Below, piece after piece: positions 8,809-16,920 of a stretch of DNA of 64,000 bases. Every line of letters starts with the position of its first letter. Within the stretch, counting starts at the first letter, position 1. Source of the stretch: Bradyrhizobium sp. AZCC 1719 (GTDB taxonomy: Bacteria > Pseudomonadota > Alphaproteobacteria > Rhizobiales > Xanthobacteraceae); contig NZ_JAZHRU010000001.1 in NCBI RefSeq assembly GCF_036924525.1, positions 558,001-622,000 of the forward strand, read 5' to 3'. Made by a program: the position numbers and the translations under genes. The notes below the pieces were generated by a model, which worked only from the letters and a program-made list of their open reading frames with translations, had not been told where the DNA came from and searched no databases.

Positions 8809-10105
8809 TGCCGGTTCCCATCTCGATCCGCAACTGCAGCAGATACGGCTCGAGGGCAGAGAGCGTTCGCTCCAGGGCGCCGCCGAGCTGACCGACCACG
8901 CGCTCGGATGCGGTGAGCACGGCTTCGCGCGCCTTGGAATCGGCGAGCATCTGCCCGAACTGCTTGACCAGCGCTTCCTGCGTATCGGCCCGCCGCGCGC
9001 CGCCCGCTGAATCGAGGGCTTCGTAGACGTCGGTGAAGTTGAAGACGTGAGGGCCGTGGACGATCGAGGCGCCGAGCTTGATCGCCTCGATCGGATTCTG
9101 CCCGCCATGCTCGACCAGCGATCCGCCCATGAATACGATCGGCGCCAGCCTGTAGAACAGTCCCAGCTCGCCCATGGTGTCGGCGACATAGATGTCGGTC
9201 GTGGCGGTGGGCAAGTCCTCGTGCGAGCGCAGGGTCGGATTGAGGCCGGAAGCTGCGATCATGCGCGCGATGGCCTCGCCGCGATCGGGGTGCCGGGGCA
9301 CAATCACCGTCAGCAGCCCCGGGAAGAATCCGGCGAGCGTCCGGTGGGTGGCCGTCACGATTTCTTCTTCGCCCGGGTGCGTGGAGGCCGCGACCACCAC
9401 GGGGCGGCCGCGTGTCATCGACATCAGCATGTCCAGCTTGTTGGCGTCGGCCGGCGGAGCGGGAACGTCGAGCTTGAGATTTCCCGTGACCATGACGTTG
9501 CGGCTGCCCAGCGCGGCAAAGCGATCCGCATCGGTCTGCGACTGCGCCAGGCAGATGTCGAACTTGTCGAGCAGCGCCGAAATGGTGCCGGCGACACGGC
9601 GCCAGCGCGGAAACGAGCGCTGCGACATCCGTCCATTGATCAGCACCATCGGCAGCCGCCGCGCAGCGCTCGACAGGATCAGGTTCGGCCAAAGATCGGA
9701 CTCGATGAAGAGCGCCAGCGACGGACGCCAATGATCGAGGAATCGCGCGACGTAGCGCGGCGAGTCGTAGGGGACATATTGATGGATGACGTCCGGGGGG
9801 AACCGCTTGGCGACGATCGCAGCCGAGGTCACCGTGCCCGACGTCAGGAGGATGCGCAGGTCCAGGGCCCGCAGCCGCTCGATCAGCGCAGCCGCCGCCA
9901 GTACTTCGCCGACGCTGGCGCCGTGAATCCACACCAGCGGCCCTGCGGGGCGAACATCAGCGCTCATGCCGCGGCGCTCGCCGACCCGCGCCGGGTCCTC
10001 CTTGCCCAGCCTCAACCGCCGGCTGATCAACGCAGGCGACAATGGCACCACGGCAGACGAAAGACTCCGGTAGACACGCAACGTCATCGGCAGCGAATTA
10101 GCCAA
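8801..10105 (-). CDS. waaA: 3-deoxy-D-manno-octulosonic acid transferase
   Basis: Transfers Kdo from CMP-Kdo to lipid IVA, beginning the LPS inner core. The 434-residue GT30 enzyme has an N-terminal membrane-contact segment, WIHGASVGEVLAA (about 59-71) whose Glu corresponds to the proposed catalytic base, FIESDLWPNLI, INGRMSQRS, and the donor-site segments AASTHPGEEEIV, VPRHPDRG and FMGGSLVEHGGQNPIEA. The probable start is TTG at 10105: GGAGG lies six bases upstream, and it overlaps the preceding gene by eight bases. An ATG at 10087 has no ribosome binding site. It sits between lpxK and an acyltransferase-like gene in a lipid A/core operon. Confidence 0.96.
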   Translation of the reverse strand: MANSLPMTLRVYRSLSSAVVPLSPALISRRLRLGKEDPARVGERRGMSADVRPAGPLVWIHGASVGEVLAAAALIERLRALDLRILLTSGTVTSAAIVAKRFPPDVIHQYVPYDSPRYVARFLDHWRPSLALFIESDLWPNLILSSAARRLPMVLINGRMSQRSFPRWRRVAGTISALLDKFDICLAQSQTDADRFAALGSRNVMVTGNLKLDVPAPPADANKLDMLMSMTRGRPVVVAASTHPGEEEIVTATHRTLAGFFPGLLTVIVPRHPDRGEAIARMIAASGLNPTLRSHEDLPTATTDIYVADTMGELGLFYRLAPIVFMGGSLVEHGGQNPIEAIKLGASIVHGPHVFNFTDVYEALDSAGGARRADTQEALVKQFGQMLADSKAREAVLTASERVVGQLGGALERTLSALEPYLLQLRIEMGTGNA

Positions 10106-10811
10106 GAGCGGCCTCCGGACGCCCGACCGCCTTGTAGGCGCGACGGGTCGCTTCGTTCAGATAAGATTCTACCTGAAGACGCAGCTTTTCCATAGTCTCG
10201 GCATCGGCATCCGGCGGTACGTGCACCGGCTCGATGCCGACCACCGCACCGCGCCCGAATGGCAAATTGATGGTGGTGGAGTCCCAGTTTTTCAACCGGA
10301 TGAACCGGCTGGTCACCATCGCAAACGGCATGATCGGCCGGCCGGACTCCCGCGCCAGCATGATGACGCCGAGCCCGCTCACGCGGGCGCGCTTGGGCAC
10401 ATCGGCGGTGGTCGCGACGTTCCAGCCATCTTCCAGCGCCTGCAGCATCTCGCGGAAGGCGCCGACGCCGCCCTTGCGGTGAAAGGCGCCGCCATGATCG
10501 CCGGAACCCCTGATGGTTCCGATGCCGAGCCGCTCGGCGGCGATGGCGTTGAATTCGCCGTCGCGGTGCCGCGAGATCAGGACCTTGGCGCGGTGGCTCT
10601 CCTTGGTCTTGATGAACGGCGTCATGAAATGCTGGCCGTGCCAGAACGCGAAGATCGCCGGCTGTTCCGGCTCGACGATGTCGTAGACGTTGGCGGGGTC
10701 GTAGCTGAAGCGGTTGGTCAGCCAGACCAGCCGCAAATATTCGGCCGCGAGCACTCCCAGCGCGCGCTGAACCCAGGTGCTGCGCAGCAAATCGCGAAGG
10801 AGGCGTTTCAA
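10098..10811 (-). CDS. DUF374 lysophospholipid acyltransferase family protein
   Basis: A 237-residue LPLAT-superfamily protein. An N-terminal hydrophobic segment (about 14-32, ALGVLAAEYLRLVWLTN) precedes IFAFWHGQHFMTPF, where the family's His is in WHGQ, then SRHRDGE, GIGTIRGSG and TTADVPKRARVSGLGVI. It is placed between waaA and a DUF4170 gene, so a role in acylating lipid A or a precursor is likely but unproven; it is not an LpxL/HtrB homologue by visible motifs. The start is TTG at 10811, overlapping the upstream TGA as TTGA, with no good ribosome binding site, so translation probably depends on the gene before it. Confidence 0.88.
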   Translation of the reverse strand: MKRLLRDLLRSTWVQRALGVLAAEYLRLVWLTNRFSYDPANVYDIVEPEQPAIFAFWHGQHFMTPFIKTKESHRAKVLISRHRDGEFNAIAAERLGIGTIRGSGDHGGAFHRKGGVGAFREMLQALEDGWNVATTADVPKRARVSGLGVIMLARESGRPIMPFAMVTSRFIRLKNWDSTTINLPFGRGAVVGIEPVHVPPDADAETMEKLRLQVESYLNEATRRAYKAVGRPEAALG

Positions 10812-11056
10812 GTGGAGGACTTCGTGTCTTGACCTGGATCGAGCAGCCGGTGGAGGTGAACCACGAAGTAGCGCATGTGGGCATTATCGACGGTCTGCTG
10901 CGCCTTCGCCTTCCAGGCCGCGTAAGCGGATGCGTAATTGGGGTAGACGCCGACGATATCGACCTGGTCGAGGTCCTTGAACGTGACGTGTTCGAGATCG
11001 GTCAACTCGCCGCCGATGACGAGATGCAGCAATTGCTGCGGGGCACTATCTGGCAT
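10808..11056 (-). CDS. DUF4170 family protein
   Basis: An 82-residue cytoplasmic protein of the alphaproteobacterial DUF4170 family, recognised by LHLVIGGELTD at the start, VDIVGVYPNYASAYAAWKAKAQ in the middle and RYFVVHLHRLLDP at the end. Function is unknown. The conserved neighbourhood (waaA, acyltransferase, phosphatase) suggests an envelope-related role. ATG at 11056 is preceded by AGGAAAG. Its stop overlaps the next gene's TTG start by four bases. It is separated by 93 bases from the phosphatase gene upstream, a gap with no strong terminator. Confidence 0.85.
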   Translation of the reverse strand: MPDSAPQQLLHLVIGGELTDLEHVTFKDLDQVDIVGVYPNYASAYAAWKAKAQQTVDNAHMRYFVVHLHRLLDPGQDTKSST

Positions 11057-11149
11057 GATGGTCTTTCCTAACGAGGTGCCCGGCGAGCAAGATCGATAAT
11101 GTGAATCGCGGTATGAACGGGATGATTTGTGGCACGGATTTCGACCGAT

Positions 11150-11959
11150 TCAGGGCAACCGACGATCCCGGAAATGCTCGACAATGCGCGCATGCCGATC
11201 GTGTCCCGCTGCCACCAGCATCCCGTGCACCACCTCCCGGCGATTATACTCAATCGCATCCCCCGAGAGCGCAGTCATTCTACCATTCGCTTCCTGCACG
11301 ATCAAATTCGCCGCGGCAAGATCCCAATCGCGGCTTTGGCCGCCGGCAAAAGCGGCATCGAGACTGCCGTCCGCAACCCGGCACAGCCGCAGCGCCAGCG
11401 ATCCGATTCGCGGATGCAGCGTGATGTCGTCCGGTGACGAACTCAGCCGCTGCACCAGCGGTTTTGGGCCGGCCATACGGGAAAAATCGAGCTCTGTTCC
11501 TGCGGATGCACGGACCCGCTTCTCGTTCAGCATGGTGCCCTTGCCGCGCATCGCGAAGAAGAATTCGTCGCTGGCGGGCGCGAACACCGCCGCCAGTACC
11601 GGCGTTGAACCCGAAACCAGCGCCACGCTCACGCACCAGTCTTCACGATGCGCGAGGTAGGCGCGGGTGCCGTCGATCGGATCGACGATCCAGACCAGTT
11701 CCTTGCCGAGCCGTGTGTCGTCATCGACGCTTTCCTCGGACAGCCAGCCATAATCCGGCGTCGCCGCGCGTAGCCGCCGTTCGACGAGGTCGTTGACGGC
11801 GATGTCGGCCTCGGAGACCGGCGAGGAAACGCCCTTGGTCCAGTTCTTCAATTCGGTGCGAAACAGCGACAGCGCCAGCGCGCCGGCTTCGCGCACGGTG
11901 TCCTTCAGCAGCGCGGCATCGCGCGCCCAGATCCGCTCGGCGGTATCAGCGTCCGCCAA
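11150..11959 (-). CDS. Inositol monophosphatase family phosphatase (CysQ/SuhB-like)
   Basis: A 269-residue Mg-dependent, Li-sensitive-type phosphatase. Metal ligands are visible as Glu75-Glu76 (WLSEES), Asp93-Pro-Ile-Asp96-Gly-Thr (VWIVDPIDGTRAY) and Asp211/Asp213 (SRDWDLAAA). Candidate substrates are 3'-phosphoadenosine-5'-phosphate (CysQ) or an inositol phosphate; the sequence does not decide. The only reasonable start is TTG at 11959, with GAGGG eight bases upstream inside the end of the TldE gene, giving a 14-base overlap and likely coupling. It lies in the same minus-strand run as waaA and lpxK. Confidence 0.92.
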   Translation of the reverse strand: MADADTAERIWARDAALLKDTVREAGALALSLFRTELKNWTKGVSSPVSEADIAVNDLVERRLRAATPDYGWLSEESVDDDTRLGKELVWIVDPIDGTRAYLAHREDWCVSVALVSGSTPVLAAVFAPASDEFFFAMRGKGTMLNEKRVRASAGTELDFSRMAGPKPLVQRLSSSPDDITLHPRIGSLALRLCRVADGSLDAAFAGGQSRDWDLAAANLIVQEANGRMTALSGDAIEYNRREVVHGMLVAAGHDRHARIVEHFRDRRLP

Positions 11960-13346
11960 GCGTCAAGCCCTCGATGCGCAGCGTCGGCGCGTTGACGCCG
12001 TAGCGGAATTCCAGGTCGTTGGCGGGAACGAGCGACTTGAACATCGCCAGCAGATGGCCCGCGATCGTCACCTCGCTGACGGGGTAAGTGAGCTCGCCGT
12101 TCTCGATCCAGAAACCCGAGGCGCCGCGGCTGTAATCGCCGGTCACGCCGTTGACGCCGGAGCCGATCAGGTCGGTGACGTAAAAGCCCTGCTTGATGTC
12201 GGAGATCAGTTCCTTCGGCGTCATCGCGCCGGGTTCGAGATGCAGATTGTACGACCCCGGCGACGGCGACGACGAGACGCCGCGATGGGCATGTCCGGTC
12301 GTGACCATCCCGAGCTCGCGCGCGGTCGCACAGTCCAGCAGCCACGTGGTCAGCACGCCCTCGTCGATGAGCGCGAGCTTCTTCACTCTGACGCCCTCGG
12401 CGTCAAAAGTCTGCGAGCGCAGGCCGCGCACGCGTAAGGGGTCATCGATGATGCGGATGTCCTTTGAAAACAACTGCTCGCCGAGCTTGTCCTTGAGGAA
12501 ACTGGTCTTGCGCGCAATCGAAGCGCCGTTGATGGCGCCGACGAGATGGCCGACCAGCGACCCCGAGGCCCGGGGATCGTAGACCACCGGCACCTTGCAG
12601 GTCTCGACCTTGCGCGGATTGGCGCGCGCCACCGTACGCTCGCCTGCCCGACGGCCGACGCTTTCGGGAGCATCGAGGTCGGACGCATGCGGGGCCGAGG
12701 TGAAGTCGTAATCACGCTCCATGCTGGTGCCTTCGCCCGAGATCGCGGTCATCGAGATGCCGTGGCTGGAGCGCAAATATGAGCCATGGAAGCCGGTCGA
12801 AGTCACCAGCACCATGCCGCCGATGCCGCTCGAGGCGGACGCGCCGCTCGATTTGGTCACGCCCTTGACCGCAAGGCCCGCGGCTTCCGCCTCGCAGGCA
12901 CGCCGCTCCAGTTCGCTCGTGGTCGGAATAATGCGGTCGAGCAGATCGAGCTCGGCGAACTCGCGCGCGAGCAGCGAGGGATCGGCGAGGCCGACATATT
13001 TGTCGTCGGGCGCGACGCGGGCCATTGCGACCGCCCGTTCGGCGAGCTTCGCAACGCCGTCGCCGGAAATATCGTTGGTCGAGACCACCGCCTGGCGCTG
13101 GCCGACCAGCACGCGCAATCCGACGTCGTCGCCTTCGGAGCGCTCGGATTCCTCGACCCGGCCATCGCGCACCTCGACGCCCTGCGAAACCCCGCGCACC
13201 GCGACGGCATCCGCGGCGTCCGCCCCGGCACGCTTGGCCGCCTCCACCAGCCGCTGCGCCAGCATCGAGAGCGCCGATTGATCGAACAGGTCGGAAGTTG
13301 CGGGGGCCTTCGAAAGCGGCGAAGCCGTGGATGGTGAAGAGTTCAC
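11946..13346 (-). CDS. pmbA: TldE/PmbA family metalloprotease-like protein
   Basis: TldE works with the catalytic zinc protease TldD to process peptides and antitoxins in the cytoplasm. The product, about 466 residues, shows DGRVEESERSEGDDVGLRVLVG near the N-terminus, the segment GTSMERDYDFTSAPH, the C-terminal domain with VVYDPRASGSLVGHLVGAING, the GGVSSSPSPGSYN-like loop (here HRGVSSSPSPGSYNLHLEPG) and NGVTGDYSRGASGFWIENG. It lacks the HExxxH zinc motif of TldD, as expected for TldE. GTG at 13346 is chosen because AGGGA lies upstream and the following residues match relatives; an ATG six codons earlier (13364) has no ribosome binding site. It leads the lipid A gene run. Confidence 0.9.
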   Translation of the reverse strand: MNSSPSTASPLSKAPATSDLFDQSALSMLAQRLVEAAKRAGADAADAVAVRGVSQGVEVRDGRVEESERSEGDDVGLRVLVGQRQAVVSTNDISGDGVAKLAERAVAMARVAPDDKYVGLADPSLLAREFAELDLLDRIIPTTSELERRACEAEAAGLAVKGVTKSSGASASSGIGGMVLVTSTGFHGSYLRSSHGISMTAISGEGTSMERDYDFTSAPHASDLDAPESVGRRAGERTVARANPRKVETCKVPVVYDPRASGSLVGHLVGAINGASIARKTSFLKDKLGEQLFSKDIRIIDDPLRVRGLRSQTFDAEGVRVKKLALIDEGVLTTWLLDCATARELGMVTTGHAHRGVSSSPSPGSYNLHLEPGAMTPKELISDIKQGFYVTDLIGSGVNGVTGDYSRGASGFWIENGELTYPVSEVTIAGHLLAMFKSLVPANDLEFRYGVNAPTLRIEGLTLGGR

Positions 13347-13467
13347 AAACAAAATCCCTGACATTGAAGGGTTCGGACGCCGGCCGGCAAGGCCCTGAGA
13401 TGTGCCTGATTCACAGGGATTTCAAGCATCTTGCGACGCCAAATGCCAAACATTTTCGGCATCGCCG

Positions 13468-13510
13468 CAAGGTCTCGTCAATCATGTGAGCCAAGGTCTT
13501 GTCAATCATG
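13468..13510. repeat. Short direct repeat, period 24
   Basis: CAAGGTCTCGTCAATCATG (13468-13486) recurs with one change at 13492-13510. It lies in the divergent gap between the TldE gene and the DUF6101 gene. The paired, same-face spacing could be a regulator binding site or a simple local duplication. Confidence 0.5.
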
Positions 13511-13610
13511 CTGGCGGGTGACTTTGGGTTAACCAGGCTTTTTAAGGCGAAACGGAAATCGCTCGGCTAAGGTCTCGCGTATCGACCGGGAACATAATCC
13601 CGGCGGGGAG

Positions 13611-14144
13611 ATGAGAGCCGTGAGGCGTCAAACAGCAATAAGCGGGATCAATCCCGCCGGGTCGAGCCGTTCACTGCGGCTCGACCCTCTTTCTCTGCCG
13701 CTCAGCTTCCATGCGCACGACACCCGTGCGGACGGCGGCGTGCGCAGGATCGAACTTCACCGCGAGCGCGTCGTGCTGCACCGTGCCGTCAAGGGCATGC
13801 GGATGGCGATCAACGTCCGCGTCAGCGATTTTCTCGGCGTTGCACTGCGTGGTCTCGACGACGCACAGATGCTGGTGCTGGCGCATCGCGACCCGTCCTT
13901 GAACATTCCCTTGTGTGTGAGTTCCGACCACGAGGAGATCGCCTCCGCCTGGCAGATGTGGAGCGACATCTTCGCGCTGCCGCTGTTGACCGAGGACGAT
14001 GATCGCGAACCGGCCGCCCGCCGCCGCCGCCACAACGCCATCCGCGCCCGCCGCCCGAAATTTTTGATGCGCCGCCGGGGCGGCAACCTCATCAATACCG
14101 AGACGGTTCATCGGGACGAACGCGAGATCATCGCGCGGGATTGA
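13611..14144 (+). CDS. DUF6101-like conserved hypothetical protein
   Basis: A 177-residue basic cytoplasmic protein with no signal peptide or membrane segment. Recognisable features are RLDPLSLPLSFHAHDTRADGG followed by a beta-rich stretch (IELHRERVVLHRAV), VSDFLGVALRGLDDAQMLVL, the acidic segment LLTEDDD and an Arg-rich C-terminal tail (PAARRRRHNAIRARRPKFL). The family, as I recall it, is restricted to Bradyrhizobium and relatives and has no assigned function; the DUF number is from memory. The ATG at 13611 follows GGGGAG. It is convergent with ubiA across a palindromic element. Confidence 0.65.
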   Translation: MRAVRRQTAISGINPAGSSRSLRLDPLSLPLSFHAHDTRADGGVRRIELHRERVVLHRAVKGMRMAINVRVSDFLGVALRGLDDAQMLVLAHRDPSLNIPLCVSSDHEEIASAWQMWSDIFALPLLTEDDDREPAARRRRHNAIRARRPKFLMRRRGGNLINTETVHRDEREIIARD

Positions 14145-14215
14145 GTTTGCTTTAGCAGAACTCTCGCCAAGCAACCGTGGCGTACGCGGCAAATCAGTTC
14201 GCGGACACGTATGTA

Positions 14216-14307
14216 CAGGGTAGGCAAAGCGAAAGCGTGCCTACCATCTCGAAGTGTGCTCGATGATAGATGGTGGGCACGTCGCTACGCGCCTTCGCCC
14301 ACCCTAC
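14216..14307. repeat. Palindromic element, GTAGGGTGGGCAAAG family, with a different core
   Basis: The outer arms (about 14216-14231 and 14290-14307) match those of 7753-7813 with mismatches, but the loop is a separate inverted pair (CGTGCCTACCATCT near 14236 against AGATGGTGGGCACG near 14269). The right arm again contributes CTA at 14304-14306, the UAG stop of ubiA. It fills the convergent gap DUF6101/ubiA. Confidence 0.8.
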
Positions 14308-15239
14308 GAGACCGAACGCATCACCGCGTCAATCAGCAGTCCCGCAAACAGCAACAGACCTGCATCGCGGTTCGACTTGAAGAGGCGCAGGCAGAGCGCG
14401 GGATCGCTGATGTTCAATCGCCCAATCTGCCAGGCCAGATGCGCGGCAAACGCCACGAGCCCGACCCACGCCGGCCAGCGCGCGCCGCCCAGCGCCAGCG
14501 CGACGCCGATCAGAACCACCGCGAGCGAATAAAGCACCGCGAGCGCCCGATGGGTGCGCGCGCCGAACAGGCGCGCCGTCGATTTGATGCCGATCAACGC
14601 ATCGTCCTCGGCGTCCTGATGGGCGTAGATCGTGTCGTAGCCGATCACCCAGGCGATCGAGCCGGCATAGAGCACGAGCGCGGTGAGATCGATGCGGCCG
14701 AGCGTGACCGCAAATCCCATCAGCGCGCCCCAGGAGAACGCCAGCCCCAGCACGACCTGCGGCCACCAGGTGATGCGCTTCATAAAGGGATAGACCGCGA
14801 CGATGACGAGCGAGGCGACGCCGGTCAGGATTGCAAAGCGGTTGAACTGCAAGAGCACCGCGAGCCCAATCAGCGCCTGCAGGACCAGGAACGCGAACGC
14901 CTGCGTCACGCTGATCTGGCCAGCGGGCAGCGGCCGCGAGCGCGTGCGCTCGACGCTGGCGTCGAGGTCGCGGTCGGTGATGTCGTTCCAGGCGCAGCCA
15001 GCACCGCGCATGACGAAGGCGCCGATGAAGAACAGCACGATCACGAGCGGCAATTGCGAGATGTCACGCGCGATTCCGGCGGCCAGCGCCGCCGACCACC
15101 AGCACGGCATCAGCAACAGCCACGAGCCGATCGGACGATCGTAACGGGAAAGCCGCAAATAGGGCCGCGACCAGGACGGCGCGCGCGTATCGACCCAGTT
15201 GCCGGTCGCATCGGCAACGCGGGTAGTCGCGTCGCTCAT
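14304..15239 (-). CDS. ubiA: 4-hydroxybenzoate polyprenyltransferase
   Basis: Integral inner-membrane enzyme attaching the polyprenyl chain to 4-hydroxybenzoate in ubiquinone synthesis. The 311-residue protein has several hydrophobic helices and both Asp-rich prenyl-diphosphate motifs: Asn85-Asp-Ile-Thr-Asp89-Arg-Asp-Leu-Asp93 and YAHQDAEDDALIGIKST (about 205-221), plus SRYDRPIGSWLLLMPCWWSA near the N-terminus. ATG at 15239. Downstream, its stop codon lies in a palindrome arm. It is codirectional with the secreted hypothetical gene upstream (10-base gap), so the two may be cotranscribed although the products are unrelated. Confidence 0.96.
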   Translation of the reverse strand: MSDATTRVADATGNWVDTRAPSWSRPYLRLSRYDRPIGSWLLLMPCWWSAALAAGIARDISQLPLVIVLFFIGAFVMRGAGCAWNDITDRDLDASVERTRSRPLPAGQISVTQAFAFLVLQALIGLAVLLQFNRFAILTGVASLVIVAVYPFMKRITWWPQVVLGLAFSWGALMGFAVTLGRIDLTALVLYAGSIAWVIGYDTIYAHQDAEDDALIGIKSTARLFGARTHRALAVLYSLAVVLIGVALALGGARWPAWVGLVAFAAHLAWQIGRLNISDPALCLRLFKSNRDAGLLLFAGLLIDAVMRSVS

Positions 15240-15249
15240 CGGGTCGGGG

Positions 15250-15903
15250 TCATCGCGCGAGAACGTTGCCGTTCAGCGTATCGAAGGTGCTGCCACCCTT
15301 CCTGACCGTCTGCGCCTCAGGGAGCGCCGCCGACGAGCCGAGCACCTCGCTGAGACTGGGGCCAGCCGGCCTGGCAGCCGCCGCCTGCTGCGCGACGGCA
15401 CAGACCTGATTCTGCATCTTCTCGGTGTTCTTGTGGCCGTTCCTGAGCTGGTCGGCTATCTGCGACGGAATTCCGCACTTTGCCGAGTTGGTCTCGACAT
15501 ATTTGATCATCTTCATTTCGGCCTGGCCGAAATTCTTGATCAGCTTGCAGGCCTCATCCGGCGGCGCCTTGCGATCGCTCGCGGCCTTGATCAGCTTGCC
15601 GCGCTTCTCGGCTTCCTCGCGCAACGGAACGAAGCCCTGCATGCAGGCGTCCGCCGAACCGCTGGCTTGCGGCGGCGGGCCACTGAATCCCCTGGAAACC
15701 GGGGCAGCGCCCTGCGAGGGGAACGGCGACGGAGCGCCGACCGAGGCCGATGGCGCCGCGCCATTCACCGGCGGAAACGGCGAATTCGCAGGCGCGGCGC
15801 TCTGGTTCGGCAACGGCGCCGGGAACGCGCCCTGCGCGAAGGCTTGGCCCGCGTGAACGGTCACGACGGCAGCGGTCAGCGGCACAATCAGGCGGCGGAT
15901 CAT
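15250..15903 (-). CDS. Secreted four-cysteine hypothetical protein, copy 1
   Basis: A 217-residue protein with a signal peptide (MIRRLIVPLTAAVVTVHAG, cleavage after AFA), a Pro/Ala/Gly-rich linker (about 30-80), then a charged helical domain with four cysteines (ADACMQG, DEACKLI, SAKCGIP, NQVCAVA) and the segment LREEAEKRGKLIKAASDRKA. No catalytic motif is recognised. A paralogue with the same cysteine pattern lies 0.8 kb away at 16159-16728. ATG at 15903 is used; in this copy it is directly preceded by TTG, the codon that serves as start in the paralogue. Function is unknown; a structural or disulfide-stabilised periplasmic role is possible. Confidence 0.8.
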   Translation of the reverse strand: MIRRLIVPLTAAVVTVHAGQAFAQGAFPAPLPNQSAAPANSPFPPVNGAAPSASVGAPSPFPSQGAAPVSRGFSGPPPQASGSADACMQGFVPLREEAEKRGKLIKAASDRKAPPDEACKLIKNFGQAEMKMIKYVETNSAKCGIPSQIADQLRNGHKNTEKMQNQVCAVAQQAAAARPAGPSLSEVLGSSAALPEAQTVRKGGSTFDTLNGNVLAR

Positions 15904-16056
15904 CAAGGCTGTATCTCCGGCTAGGTCCAGGCAACCCCAGCGTCTTCGAAAACGAAGCGAATTTGCGGTGGGCACTTTTTACGATTCCTGCCGACGCTTA
16001 ACAACCCGTTGATTGGGGCAGCAGCGCGGCGCAGGGGCGTCCCGGAAGTTAAAATA

Positions 16057-16135
16057 GCGTCCGGATTCTAGCGCTTTGGGCCAAAAGCGGCGCCGAAACG
16101 GAATATTACGGATGCCCGAACCCGATTTCCGCGAC
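16057..16135 (+). pseudogene. Remnant of a duplicated rsmE promoter and start region
   Basis: These 79 bases align without gaps to 16866-16944, the promoter region and first eight codons of rsmE, with about eight differences. The displaced ATG is at 16112, exactly 809 bases before the real one at 16921. After about the eighth codon the reading frame diverges and encodes nothing like RsmE. Together with the two copies of the flanking secreted-protein gene, this marks an old tandem duplication of about 0.8 kb. Whether it still works as a promoter is unknown. Confidence 0.75.
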
Positions 16136-16158
16136 GCACTTCAACCAAGTCTCAGGAG

Positions 16159-16728
16159 TCAACGGACGGTCCAGAAGTCGCCGACCGGTCCGGATGGGGG
16201 CCAGAAGTCGCCGACCGGTCCCGCTGGTCCTCTCTTCCGCTCCTGCTGCGCGACGGCACAGACCTGCCGCTGCATCTTCTCGGTGTTCTTATGGGCGTTC
16301 TTGAGTTGGTCGGCGATCTGCGGCGCAACTCCGCACCTTGCTGCATTGACCTCGACAAATTTGATCATCTTCAATTCGGCCTGGCTGAAATTACCGATCA
16401 GTCCGCACGCCTCGAGCGCAGACGCCTTGCGCTCACTCGCGGCCTTGATCAACTTGCCGTGTTTCTCCGCCTCTTCGCGCAACTGGGCATATCGGTTCAT
16501 ACAAACCCCCGCTGCAGTCGGAGGCGTCGCCCAATTGCTTGGACCAAGGCCGCCGAGCGAGGCCGCCGGTGCCGCGCCGTTCGTTGACGAAAACGGCGAA
16601 GCATTGCCGGCAGGTGTGCCGCTCTCACTGGACAAGGACGCCGGAAATGAGCCCTGAGCAAAGATGTCATCTGCTTGAAAGCTTATGATGGCAGCTATCA
16701 GCGGCACAATCAGGCGGCGGATGACCAA
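16159..16728 (-). CDS. Secreted four-cysteine hypothetical protein, copy 2
   Basis: A 189-residue paralogue of the protein at 15250-15903. Shared features are the signal peptide (VIRRLIVPLIAAIISFQAD), a Ser/Gly/Ala/Pro linker, LREEAEKHGKLIKAASERKA and the four-cysteine pattern (AGVCMNR, LEACGLI, AARCGVA, RQVCAVA). The only start is TTG at 16728, eight bases after AGGAG; the ATG of copy 1 is GTC here. The C-terminus differs: the last 30 residues of copy 1 are replaced by a tail with GPVGDFW twice, encoded by a 21-base direct repeat, and the stop lies close to the rsmE remnant. It is probably expressed, but with an altered tail. Confidence 0.7.
   Translation of the reverse strand: MVIRRLIVPLIAAIISFQADDIFAQGSFPASLSSESGTPAGNASPFSSTNGAAPAASLGGLGPSNWATPPTAAGVCMNRYAQLREEAEKHGKLIKAASERKASALEACGLIGNFSQAELKMIKFVEVNAARCGVAPQIADQLKNAHKNTEKMQRQVCAVAQQERKRGPAGPVGDFWPPSGPVGDFWTVR
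16171..16221. repeat. 21-bp direct repeat, period 30
   Basis: CCAGAAGTCGCCGACCGGTC plus one C occurs at 16171-16191 and 16201-16221. It encodes the duplicated GPVGDFW in the tail of copy 2 of the secreted protein. It probably arose by slippage at the duplication junction. Confidence 0.75.
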
Positions 16729-16920
16729 CGGTGTTCTCCTGCAAACCGCAAGCGGCTCAAATCTTCGGTCGAAGCGCAAATAGCGTTGGTAACTTTCTAC
16801 AATTCCTGGGTGTCGGCGGCAACCGGTTGGACTTGAGCAGCATCGCCGCGCCGAAGGCAAAAACCGCGTCCGGATTCTAGCGCTTTAGGCTAAAAGCGGC
16901 GCGGAAACGGAATATTACGG

